Positions 42,233 through 50,700 of a stretch of 64,000 nucleotides of DNA are shown here, one piece after another. The notes under the pieces were generated by a model, which made no database searches, had not been told where the DNA came from, and was given only the letters and a program-made list of their open reading frames with translations. The stretch is from Nakamurella lactea DSM 19367. GTDB taxonomy: Bacteria > Actinomycetota > Actinomycetes > Mycobacteriales > Nakamurellaceae. The position numbers were made by a program, and so were the translations under genes. Position 1 is the stretch's first letter. Each line of letters opens with the position of its first letter. The stretch spans positions 1 through 64,000 of the forward strand of contig NZ_AUFT01000001.1 of the NCBI RefSeq assembly GCF_000426645.1, in the 5' to 3' direction.

Positions 42233-43123
42233 TTATCGCGAAGACGTGACCCAAGGCGCCGTCCCGTTCTTACCCTGCGGAACAAGGTTCGCAATCGACT
42301 CCGTGCGTACTCCTATCAAGTCTCCGGATGCGTCGAAGCATTTGGCTGTGATGATCGTGCTCAAAGGGTAGCTTTCCAAGCCAACGGCCGAGCTGAAGGC
42401 GTGCCAACCGCTACCTATCGCTTGTAGTTGCGACGGCCCTGGTGCATCGTCCGAAGAATAGACGTCTTCGTGGGCACCGCTAACCGAGACTGTCACCCTT
42501 GTCACATCCGGTCGCGTTGCCCCCCAAAGGACGCCCGTGTAATCTAGGGCGAGATAGGCGAGAGGATTGTCAGTCCCTGTGGCAACCGACCGCACTGGTG
42601 GCCCAGCTAAGGCTCTGGTATTCGATACACACATCACACCGTGTCCTGCTTGACCCGCCGACGAGTAGATGCTGAGCGCCGGGATTGGCGCGCCATTCAC
42701 AGAAACCACACCCTCGTACCAAGCAGAATGGTCGCCACCTGTCGCACTCAACCAAAATCGCGCAAACTCCCCGGTCGGAGTGTCGCATACCAGTTCCGGA
42801 TTGTCGGGAACTGCGATGACTGGCGCAGTCTGAGTGCCAGTGCTCCGATTCAAGCTCGACAGGACGAATATTGCGAGGACACCGATTGCCACCGCTAGAG
42901 GTGCTAACACCGGCAGCCACCTACGCACACGGTATCGACCGGCACGGCGCAAAGGTGGTGGCGCAACCTCCTCGCTCAGACCCCGATCGAATTGAGAATT
43001 CTCGTCTGGATTCGCGGCAATCCTTGAGATGCGTTCATACAGCCCTGAGCTAGCACGCACCTCGTCGAACGCAATCACGATCCATTGTAGATCCGGCTCG
43101 ATCTTGTCTCGCGCTTTCAACAT
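42233..43123 (-). CDS. Membrane-spanning putative anti-sigma factor with large outside domain
   Basis: A 296-residue protein. A 68-residue cytoplasmic part (MLKARDKIEPDLQWIVIAFDEVRASSGLYERI) is followed by one helix (about 69-89) and an outside domain of about 200 residues with paired cysteines (VCDTPTGEF, VMCVSNTRA, AKCFDASGD). It starts six bases after the ECF sigma gene, the usual place of an anti-sigma, but no zinc ZAS motif is present. The outside domain may sense an envelope signal. Function is inferred from order and topology. AT-rich codon use like its two neighbours. Confidence 0.66.
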   Translation of the reverse strand: MLKARDKIEPDLQWIVIAFDEVRASSGLYERISRIAANPDENSQFDRGLSEEVAPPPLRRAGRYRVRRWLPVLAPLAVAIGVLAIFVLSSLNRSTGTQTAPVIAVPDNPELVCDTPTGEFARFWLSATGGDHSAWYEGVVSVNGAPIPALSIYSSAGQAGHGVMCVSNTRALAGPPVRSVATGTDNPLAYLALDYTGVLWGATRPDVTRVTVSVSGAHEDVYSSDDAPGPSQLQAIGSGWHAFSSAVGLESYPLSTIITAKCFDASGDLIGVRTESIANLVPQGKNGTAPWVTSSR

Positions 43124-43129
43124 CCTATC

Positions 43130-43651
43130 TCACTCTCTCGCAGCCCGATTGTCAGTCTCGGTCGGGGATCCATTTGATCGCAACGTCTGGAGCGCTTCGT
43201 GCGTGATTCGCCGGACCGAGCCGGGCGCTTTTCCTAGCAGTTTCCCGATATCTCCGGAAGACATTCCATCAATGAATCGCAATACAACCACTGTTCGTTG
43301 CATCAGGGATAGCGTTTCGAGTGCTCTAAGCGCGTCTACCGTGTTCACGGCGCGCATAGCGACATCTTCTTCAGACTCAAGATCTGCTGATAGTACTGAA
43401 GTCACAGACTGGCGTCGCACTTGATTCAGATGTTCGTTGACGATCGCGCGGCGCATATATCCGCTTGCCGAGTGGCGAATGTTGTTCCAATGCGGCAAGC
43501 ACTTGACAAAGGCATTAGCAACCAGGTCCTCGGCGGTCGCCCGATTGCCACACAGCGCGTACGCGAAACGGTAGAGGGTGTCGAGGTTCCGTCGTGCGAA
43601 GTCCTCTACGCTCAGCGGGGTCGCCCGCGAGGACGGTTGAGTCACGAGCAC
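43130..43651 (-). CDS. ECF-type RNA polymerase sigma factor
   Basis: A 173-residue sigma factor. Region 2: FARRNLDTLYRFAYALCGNRATAEDLVANAFVKCLPHW; region 4: LETLSLMQRTVVVLRFIDGMSSGDIGKLLGKAPGSVRRITHEALQTLR. It lacks C-terminal extensions. GGAAGGGAG lies upstream; the start is GTG 43651 or GTG 43645 (better spacing). Probably transcribed with the downstream membrane protein. The group is unlike SigE at 36.4 kb, and AT-rich codon use points to transfer as a unit with the G1-like gene. Confidence 0.85.
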   Translation of the reverse strand: MLVTQPSSRATPLSVEDFARRNLDTLYRFAYALCGNRATAEDLVANAFVKCLPHWNNIRHSASGYMRRAIVNEHLNQVRRQSVTSVLSADLESEEDVAMRAVNTVDALRALETLSLMQRTVVVLRFIDGMSSGDIGKLLGKAPGSVRRITHEALQTLRSNGSPTETDNRAARE

Positions 43652-44000
43652 TCACTCCCTTCCACCGCACTATCCCTACTCAGTACTAGACACCCGGGAC
43701 CGTCAGAGCGTTCGGACGGTTCACCCGTTCGGGTGAACTCCGAGAGCTCGGCAGGATAGCCATTCTTCTGGCACCGATGTGTGGGTTTGGTGTGTCCCGG
43801 CTGGAACGATCGGCTCGGATCAGGGTGGACCGCTCCTGCCGCGCCGTCCAGCCGACGGGTTTGTCTGCGACGTGGCTGGGTCAGTGCCCCTGAGCCAGGA
43901 TCGCAGACGGACGGCACCAGCGACCTGAGATCTGCGACAGAAACGCCCGGTGCCGGTCGGTCGACCGGCCCCGGGCGCTACGGGTGATGCTCCGCAGGAG
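43652..44000. other. Structured intergenic stretch upstream of the ECF sigma gene
   Basis: These 349 bases contain no gene I can support. They hold a perfect palindrome GTTCACCC-GTTC-GGGTGAAC (43719-43738), a long interrupted hairpin with GTCTGCGA (43864-43871) and TCGCAGAC (43902-43909) arms plus CTGG/CCAG and TCAG/CTGA inside, and a terminator hairpin at 43945-43976. Base composition rises back to the high-GC host level here, so this marks the right edge of the AT-richer island. Confidence 0.6.
43945..43976 (-). terminator. Hairpin terminator of the DUF3117 gene
   Basis: GCCCGG...CCGGTC and GACCGG...CCGGGC arms (43945-43976) form a long GC-rich stem 24 bases past the DUF3117 stop. On the minus strand the stem is followed by GTTTCTG, a short T run. 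Confidence 0.6.
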
Positions 44001-44174
44001 CTACTTAGGAACCACGACAGCCTTGAGGGCGTCACCCAGGGCATTGGCCTCGTCCGCGGTGATCTCCACCACCAGACGTCCACCGCCTTCAAGGGGCACC
44101 CGCATGACGATGCCTCGACCCTCCTTCGTCACCTCAAGAGGACCATCCCCGGTTCGGGGCTTCATGGCCGCCAT
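44001..44174 (-). CDS. DUF3117 small conserved protein
   Basis: A 57-residue protein starting MAAMKPRTGDGPLEVTKEG and continuing RGIVMRVPLEGGGRLVVEITADEANALGDALK. This is the very conserved actinobacterial DUF3117 family (Rv1211 next to glgA in M. tuberculosis). Function is unknown. The start was set at MAAM by family length and by GGAGGGAGCGAGG just upstream; the open frame continues 31 codons further without similarity. Confidence 0.95.
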   Translation of the reverse strand: MAAMKPRTGDGPLEVTKEGRGIVMRVPLEGGGRLVVEITADEANALGDALKAVVVPK

Positions 44175-44281
44175 CCTCGCTCCCTCCAACACAGTGAACT
44201 CGCGCCCGTTCGCGCGAACTGGTCCATTCTCCCACGAGGCGCGCACGTACCGGAAACGCGCCCGCATGGCAGGCTGACGGA

Positions 44282-45073
44282 GTGACCGAACCAGATTCCC
44301 CCGTTCTGCTGGCCACCGACGGTGGCGTCGCCACCATCACCCTCAATCGGCCGCGCGCCTACAACGCCTTCGACGGCACGATGAAGCCGCTGCTGCTCGA
44401 CGTGCTGCGCGGCGTCGCCGCCGACGCAGCGGTCCGCGCGGTGGTGATCACCGGCGCCGGTAAGGCGTTCAGCGCGGGCCAGGATCTCAAGGACCACCTG
44501 CGCAACGTGCAGGCAGGGGCGGCCGGCAACACCGTCACCGACTTCTTCAACCCGATGCTCGAACTGGTAACCGGGATGGCCAAACCGGTGATCGCCGCGG
44601 TCAACGGCGTTGCCGCCGGAGCCGGCGCGGGGCTCGCCTTCGCCTGCGACCTGCGGGTGGTGGCCTCATCAGCGGTGTTCCGGACCTCGTTCGCGCAGGT
44701 CGGCCTGTCTGCGGACTCGGCATTGTCGCTCACCCTGCCGCGGCTGATCGGCGCCGGCCGGGCGCTGCAGCTCACCCTGCTCGACCAGCCGCTGGACGCC
44801 GCCACCGCGCTGGCCTGGGGCGCTGCCACCGCTGTGGCCGACGACGATGCGGTGGTAGCGGAGGCGACCGCGCTGGCCGCCCAGCTCGCAGCCGGCCCGA
44901 CCACCGCCTACGGCTGGATCAAGGCCTCGTTCGCACAGGCCGCGAACGGTTCGCTGACCGACACCCTCGCGTTCGAGAATCGTGCCCAAAAGGCCTGTTT
45001 CGGCTCCGCCGACCACCACGAGGCGCTGAGCGCGTTCGTCGAGAAGCGGCCACCCGTGTTCACCGGGCGCTGA
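44282..45073 (+). CDS. Enoyl-CoA hydratase/isomerase, PaaG-like
   Basis: A 263-residue crotonase-fold protein. ITLNRPRAYNAFD, GKAFSAGQDLKDH and VIAAVNGVAAGAGAGLAFACDLRV show the CoA-binding and oxyanion sites. The FRTSFAQVGLSADSALSLTLPRLIG region carries Asp, not Glu, at the place used by PaaG-type isomerases. It is probably an isomerase of ring-epoxide or enoyl-CoA type. GTG start, six bases after CAGGCT, so possibly leaderless. Divergent from DUF3117; unlinked to the other enoyl-CoA gene at 26.5 kb. Confidence 0.92.
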   Translation: MTEPDSPVLLATDGGVATITLNRPRAYNAFDGTMKPLLLDVLRGVAADAAVRAVVITGAGKAFSAGQDLKDHLRNVQAGAAGNTVTDFFNPMLELVTGMAKPVIAAVNGVAAGAGAGLAFACDLRVVASSAVFRTSFAQVGLSADSALSLTLPRLIGAGRALQLTLLDQPLDAATALAWGAATAVADDDAVVAEATALAAQLAAGPTTAYGWIKASFAQAANGSLTDTLAFENRAQKACFGSADHHEALSAFVEKRPPVFTGR

Positions 45074-45121
45074 ATCCGCCGATCGGCCGCCGATCGGTCC
45101 ACCGCGGTGGTCGCCGTCACG

Positions 45122-45133
45122 TAATCTGGCGTT
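45122..45133 (+). promoter_or_regulatory. Leaderless promoter (-10 TAATCT)
   Basis: TAATCT at 45122-45127, six bases, then GTG at 45134. No ribosome binding site is present. Confidence 0.5.
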
Positions 45134-45622
45134 GTGGGTCCAATGGGAGAGCTCGGGGCGTTGTTCAACCCCGGCATGCGGCACGAGATCGAAGAGCGCC
45201 AGTCGAAGGCGTCTCGGCGTGAGGAAGAGGGTCAGGCCGACCCCGGCAACCTGCGCATCGACCTGCTCTCCGGCGTTGCCGTGATCAACATGGGCAGCAA
45301 GGCGACCGGCACCGACCCGGAGGGCGAGGACGTGACGGACCCGGAGACCACCGAGGCTGACGACACGGCGGCTGACGACAACCCGGCTGACGACAACCCG
45401 GCTGACGAGAACGGCAGCGGCGCCGCTCCGGAACACGGCGATACCGAGGAAGCGGTGCAGAGCACCGACGACGACTCCGCCGAGGTGACCAAGGCACCGA
45501 CCGCCGACACCGGAACCGCGCCGCGGCTGCCGGCGGGCAGTTCGGTGTCCGCCGACGGCGACATCGACGCCGATGCGTTGCAGATCGCCCGCGAGACCTC
45601 GAATACCGAACCGCCGGTCTGA
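45134..45622 (+). CDS. Acidic low-complexity protein with conserved N-terminus
   Basis: A 162-residue protein. The first 33 residues (MGPMGELGALFNPGMRHEIEERQSKASRREEEG) look ordered, helix-forming and DUF6191-like; the rest is an acidic Asp/Glu/Thr/Ala tail with four DDNPA-type repeats (15-bp units around 45356-45413). No membrane helix is seen. LRIDLLSGVAVINMGSK in the middle could be a short strand. Function unknown. It is probably real, because of its leaderless promoter and conserved start block, but the family match is weak. Confidence 0.68.
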   Translation: MGPMGELGALFNPGMRHEIEERQSKASRREEEGQADPGNLRIDLLSGVAVINMGSKATGTDPEGEDVTDPETTEADDTAADDNPADDNPADENGSGAAPEHGDTEEAVQSTDDDSAEVTKAPTADTGTAPRLPAGSSVSADGDIDADALQIARETSNTEPPV

Positions 45623-45665
45623 GTTCAGCCGGTATCAGGACTGGCTTCGCAAGCGTCCGCAAGCG

Positions 45666-46226
45666 TCAGCCGGTCGCCCGCCAACAGTCGGCGACGTGGT
45701 CGTCGACCATCCCGGTCGCCTGCATCATCGCGTAGGCCGTCGTCGGCCCGATGAACGCGAACCCCCGCCGCTTGAGCTCCTTGGCCATCGCCGTCGACTC
45801 GTCGGTGATGGCCGGAACTTCGGCCAGCGTCGCCGGGCGCCGGCGGGAGGCCGGATCCGGCGCGAAGGACCAGAGCAGGGCATCCAGGCCGTCCGGTAGC
45901 GCCGCCGCCACCTTGGCGTTCGCGATCGACGCCCTGATCTTCGCCTGGTTGCGGACGATCCCGGCGTCGTTCATCAGCCGTTCGTAGTCACCCTCGTCGA
46001 ACTCGGCGACCGCGTCGATCCGGAAGCCGGCGAACGCCTCCCGGAAGGCCGGTCGCTTGCGCAGAATGGTGATCCAGGACAGCCCGGACTGGAAGGCCTC
46101 CAGGCATATCCGCTCGTACAGCGCGTCGTCGCCGTGCAGCGGTGTGCCCCACTCCAGGTCGTGATACTCGACGTAGTCGGGCGTCGCCGTCGCCCAGCCG
46201 CAGCGGTGGCGCTCGGCGGCCGTCAC
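45666..46226 (-). CDS. tag: DNA-3-methyladenine glycosylase I
   Basis: A 186-residue base-excision enzyme. RCGWATATPDYVEYHDLEWGTPLHGDDALYERICLEAFQSGLSW is the family start, with zinc ligands C9 and H21-type residue, and the late HVADCW giving the other pair. It removes 3-methyladenine from alkylated DNA. Overlaps the upstream DivIVA-like gene by four bases. The order folP2, DivIVA-like, tag matches mycobacteria (Rv1207, Rv1209, Rv1210). Confidence 0.96.
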   Translation of the reverse strand: MTAAERHRCGWATATPDYVEYHDLEWGTPLHGDDALYERICLEAFQSGLSWITILRKRPAFREAFAGFRIDAVAEFDEGDYERLMNDAGIVRNQAKIRASIANAKVAAALPDGLDALLWSFAPDPASRRRPATLAEVPAITDESTAMAKELKRRGFAFIGPTTAYAMMQATGMVDDHVADCWRATG

Positions 46227-46750
46227 GACCCCTCGCCCGGGTCCGACGCCGGGAACCGCCTGGTGACGTCGTCGTCGTGGCCTCCCGGGTTGGCGACGCC
46301 GACCGGGTAGCCGGCAGGTTCAGGGTGCGCTGCGTCGAGCGCAGCCGGCGCCCCGTCGCTCTCGGGCAGCACTCTGCTGGTCGTTGCCTGCTCCTCGGCC
46401 GCTTCGGGCAACACTTCCGGTGCGTCCGGTACATCGTCCGGGTCGCCGCCCAGGTCACGGACCTGGCCACGCAACCGGTCCAGTTCGTCGGCCAGCCGGT
46501 CCAGGGTCCAGTCGACATCGCCCATCCGGTAACCCCGGACGCCGACGGCGAACCGGACCTTGCGGATGTCGTCGCCGGCCGGGGCCTTGTCCGGCAGCTC
46601 GGCCGGCGAGGTGCGGGCCGGCAGCGGCGCCAGCTGCTCCCCACGGCCGAACACCCAGGCCGCCAGGAAGAAGACGACAAGGCCGATCGCCGCCGCGATG
46701 ACGAGGTACTCCAGAACCGTGATCACGAAGACGATGGTGCCATGTTCCAC
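46223..46750 (-). CDS. Membrane-anchored DivIVA-domain protein (Rv1209-like)
   Basis: A 175-residue protein. One N-terminal helix (VFVITVLEYLVIAAAIGLVVFFLAAWVFG) is followed by a cytoplasmic segment VRFAVGVRGYRMGDVDWTLDRLADELDRLRGQV, the DivIVA-like motif that begins a coiled coil. The rest is an acidic tail. It probably helps mark curved membrane or organise cell-wall synthesis. Coupled to tag by ATGA overlap; why these two share translation is unclear. Confidence 0.82.
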   Translation of the reverse strand: MEHGTIVFVITVLEYLVIAAAIGLVVFFLAAWVFGRGEQLAPLPARTSPAELPDKAPAGDDIRKVRFAVGVRGYRMGDVDWTLDRLADELDRLRGQVRDLGGDPDDVPDAPEVLPEAAEEQATTSRVLPESDGAPAALDAAHPEPAGYPVGVANPGGHDDDVTRRFPASDPGEGS

Positions 46751-46819
46751 CGACCGTGCGATGAGGGTTGGTTCCGACCGGCGTCCGAGGGTCGACGAAA
46801 GCGGTACTTCGACGCCTAT

Positions 46820-47698
46820 TCAGACCAGGCCGCGCCTGACCCGCAGCGGGGCGAAGGTGCCCTGGACCGCCGCCACCATCTCCAGGGTCTGCCGGGTGGC
46901 GGCGACGTCGTGCGCCCGGAACACCGCCGCGCCGGCGGCGGCGGCCAACGCGGTCGCGGCAAGCGTGCCGATCAGTCGGTCGCCGACCGCGGCGTCGAGC
47001 GTCTCCCCGACGAAGTCCTTACGGGACAATGCCATCAGCACCGGCCAGCCGGTGGCCACCAACTCTCCGGTGCGCTGGACCAGTTCCAGTCCGTGATAGG
47101 TGTTCTTGCCGAAATCGTGGGTGGGGTCGATCAGGATGCCCGCCCTCGGCACGCCAGCGGCGACCATCTTCTCGGCGGCGCTGGTGGTCTCGGCGACGAC
47201 GTCGGCGACCACGTCGGCGTACCCGACCCGGTGCGGGTTGGTCCGGGGTACCGCTCCCCCGGTGTGTGAGCAGACGATGCCGGTGCCGTACTCGGCGGCG
47301 ACGTCCGCCAGACCGGGATCGGCGCCCGCCCAGGTGTCGTTGAGCAGATCGGCGCCTGCCCGGCAGGCCTCGACGGCCACCGGCGAACGCCAGGTGTCGA
47401 CGCTGAGCACCAACTCGGAATGCCGGGCGCGGACCTTTTCCAGGAACGGGACAACCCGGCGGATCTCCTCCTGCACGTCCACCACCGGTCCGACGCCGGC
47501 TTTCACTCCGCCGATGTCGACCAGGTCGGCGCCCTCGGCCACCGCCGCATCGACCGCCTCCAGGGCGGCCTGCTCGGCCCAGGTGGCCCCCTTGTCGAAG
47601 AACGAGTCCGGGGTGCGGTTGACGATGGCCATCACCGCTGCCCGATCGGCGCGCAGGGCCTTGCCGCGGAGTTCGACCACCGGGCGCGAAGACGTCAC
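46820..47698 (-). CDS. folP2: Dihydropteroate synthase paralog, FolP2 type
   Basis: A 292-residue TIM-barrel protein. MAIVNRTPDSFFDKGATW replaces the NVTPDSFSDGG loop of true FolP; the loop VDIGGVKAGVGPVV and DTWRSPVAVEACRAGADLLND are of the FolP2 (Rv1207) group, for which dihydropteroate synthase activity has been questioned. It may act on another pterin or sugar substrate. It precedes the DivIVA-like gene. The glucosyl-3-phosphoglycerate synthase gene found next to it in mycobacteria is absent. Confidence 0.92.
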   Translation of the reverse strand: MTSSRPVVELRGKALRADRAAVMAIVNRTPDSFFDKGATWAEQAALEAVDAAVAEGADLVDIGGVKAGVGPVVDVQEEIRRVVPFLEKVRARHSELVLSVDTWRSPVAVEACRAGADLLNDTWAGADPGLADVAAEYGTGIVCSHTGGAVPRTNPHRVGYADVVADVVAETTSAAEKMVAAGVPRAGILIDPTHDFGKNTYHGLELVQRTGELVATGWPVLMALSRKDFVGETLDAAVGDRLIGTLAATALAAAAGAAVFRAHDVAATRQTLEMVAAVQGTFAPLRVRRGLV

Positions 47699-47731
47699 CT
47701 TGGCAGCTTAGGGGCTGCCCGCGGCGGCCGG

Positions 47732-50700
47732 TCAGCTCGTCGACGACTCGATGAGTTCGGCCAGCCCGGCGGCGTCCAACAGGTCGACCGGCGCCAGGGT
47801 GACGCCGTCCGCGACGTAGTGGAACGCCGCCCGCACCCGCCCCAGCGCAAGCCCGGACAGCTGCGACCAGGCCAGCCGGTAGGCGGCGAGCTGGACGGCG
47901 GCGGCTTCGGCATCGGCGGCCGACGGGCGTCGCCCGGTCTTCCAGTCGACGACGGTGTCACCGCCGTCCGGATCAGTGAAAACCGCGTCGATCCGGCCGC
48001 GCACACCGACCGGCCCGACAGTGGTGGCGAACGGCACCTCCACCCGGATCGGTGTGCGATCGGCCCAGACCGACGCCAGGAATGCGGTCTTGAGTACCTC
48101 CAGCCGCTCATCGGCGGCCGCGTCCCGGTCGTCGGCGCCGGGCAGCTCGTCCAGTCCGAGCAGCGCCTCGCCGGCGAACCGGTGTTCCAACCAGAGGTGA
48201 AAGGCGGTCCCCCTGCGGGCCTGCGGCGCCGGTGGCTGCGGCACCGGACGGCGCAGCCTGCGCGCCAACCCCACCGGGTCGGCAGCCAGGTCGACCAGGG
48301 CAGACACCGAGACCGTCCCGGGCAGTTCGACATCGATCACCGAGGTGGTTCGGGATCGTCGTTCGGCCAACAGCGCGGTGACGTCGGCGGCCCAGCCGAA
48401 CGGGTCGGGTTCGATGTCCGGTGCCGGTGCGATGTCGGCTGCCGGTGCGATGTCCGGTGCCGGTGCGATGTCCGGTGCGGACGCCGATGTCTCGGCCGAC
48501 GCCGAGAGCGCTGCCAGCGCAGTCACAACCGCATCGGCTCCCTGCCGGATCCGGGCGCGTGCATCGCCCAACGGATCCTGCGGCCAACCCGCGGTCCGCG
48601 GAGTCGCCGTCAGCGGGTTCTGTTCGCCGTCGGCCGGCGGATCCGCCCAGCAATCCGGCTCGACGTCGATTCCCGGCCCGCTGCCCAGCTCCCGCAACTG
48701 GGTGAGGAACTCTCCCGGTCCCCGCGGCCGGACGCCGGTCGATCCCCAGTGGTGCGCGGAGAACAGCAGGTCACCCTGCGACCGGGTGACCGCGACGTAG
48801 GCCAGCCGCCGTTCCTCTTCCCGCTGCCAGTCCTTGAACGCAGCCAGATGCGCCTTCAGTACCTTGGCCAGTTCGCCCTGGTCGGCGTCGGCCGGCAGCC
48901 GCAACGCCGGTACGTCGTCGACGTCGCCGCGCAGGTCCGGCGGCAACTGCGAGGCGTCGGACAGCCAGCTGACCGCACGGTCGGAGGGAAACACCCCGAC
49001 CGACAGGTGCGGGACCGCCACCACGTCCCACTCCAGCCCCTTGGCGGCGTGCACGGTCAGGATCTGCACCCGATCGCTGGTCGCCTCGACCTCGCCGGGC
49101 GTCAGACCCTCTTCCCGTTCCTCCGCGGTGGTCAGGAAGTCGAGCAGCTCGACGACCCCGCCGCCGAGCTCGGCGAAATCGTCGACCACCTGGGCGAACG
49201 CGTCGAGGTGTGCGCGCCCCTCCGGCCCGGCGACCGCGACCTCAACATCCAGCCCGATGGTGCGTTCGACGTCGGCCACCAGATCCGGCAGCGGCTGGGA
49301 CAGTCGAGCCCGCAACGCGGTCAGCTCGTCGGCCAGGGCGGTGATCCGGCGGAACCCGGCGGCCGAATACCCTTCGGCACCACCGGGATCGGCGATCGCA
49401 TCGACCAGGCTCGGGACGTCGTCGGCGTCCTCGGCGCCGGTGGCGGCCTCGGCCATCGCGGCCCGGACGGACGCCGCGAGGTCGGCCCCGGGCGCCGGGC
49501 GCCGGCGGCCGGACAGTTGTTGGGCCCGGTTCGCCAGGGCGGCCAGATCGGCGGCGCCCAGCTGCCAACGGGCACCGGTGAGGACCCGCAGGGCCGACGC
49601 ACCGGAGTTCGGATCGACCAGCAGGTGCAGCACGGCGACGAGGTCGGCCACCTCGGGTTCCTGCAGTAGACCGCCCAGCCCGACCACCTCGACCGGCAGC
49701 CCGCGGTCGCGCAGAGCCTGCGCCAGTTCGTCCATGTCCCGTCGTCGGCGCATCAGCACCGCGGTACTCGGCGGCGGACGGTCGGCGTCGGCCGCGGCCA
49801 GCCAACGGGCGGCGAGATGTTCTGCCAGCCAACGGTTCTCGTCACCGATGGTGCGAAACAGGCCGTACTGCAGTCGACCGGCAGGGGCGTCCGGCCGCGG
49901 GCGCAGACCGTCGACATCACGACGGATCGGTGCCGACAGGCCGTTGGCCATGGTCAACACCTCCGGTGGATTCCGGAAGCTGGTGAGCAGGGTCAACCGA
50001 GGCGATGGCCGCCCGTCGTCGAGCTGGAAGTCGTCGCCGAACCGGGTCAGGTTCGAGGCCGATGCGCCCCGCCAGGTGTAGATCGACTGCACGGGATCGC
50101 CGACCGCCGTTACCGGATGGGCACCGGAGCCGAACACCGACCGCAGGATGATCCGCTGGGCATGCCCGGTGTCCTGGTACTCGTCCAGCAGCACCACCCG
50201 GTAACGATCGCGCAGCGCGGCGCCGATCGTCGGGTGGCCGGCGACCAGCTCGGCCGCCAGCTGCATCTGGTCGGCGAAGTCCACAACGCCCTGGTCACGT
50301 TTGGCCGCGGCGAAGGCCTCCACCAGCGGCAGCACCCACCGCCGCTGCTGCAGGTTCTTCACCCTGGCGGCCAGTTCGGTCATCAGCGGCCCCTTCTGCC
50401 GCGACGTCGGCGGCGCAGCGGTGATCCGGGTGATCAGCGCGTCCAGGAACTCGGCCAGCTCGGCCGGCCGGCGCAGATGATCGGCCAGGCCACCGGAGAG
50501 GGCGAGCAGCGTCTCGGTGACCCGGTCCGGCCCGGCGTCGGTCTCCAGGTCGTCCTCCCAGCGGCCGACCAGCCGACGCGCCAGTTGCCAGGACGAAGCC
50601 GGCGTGAGCACCCGGGATGACGGCTCCACCCCGACCAACGGGCCGTACTCACCGATCACCCGGCCGGCGAAGGCGTGATAGGTCGATACCTCCGGCTCGG

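Noticed and set aside
43781-43987. Short plus-strand frame in the gap after the ECF sigma gene
   Set aside because: No ribosome site, no similarity pattern, and it crosses two hairpins.
47420-49669. 749-codon plus-strand frame
   Set aside because: Antisense to adnB and folP2; no domain signature.
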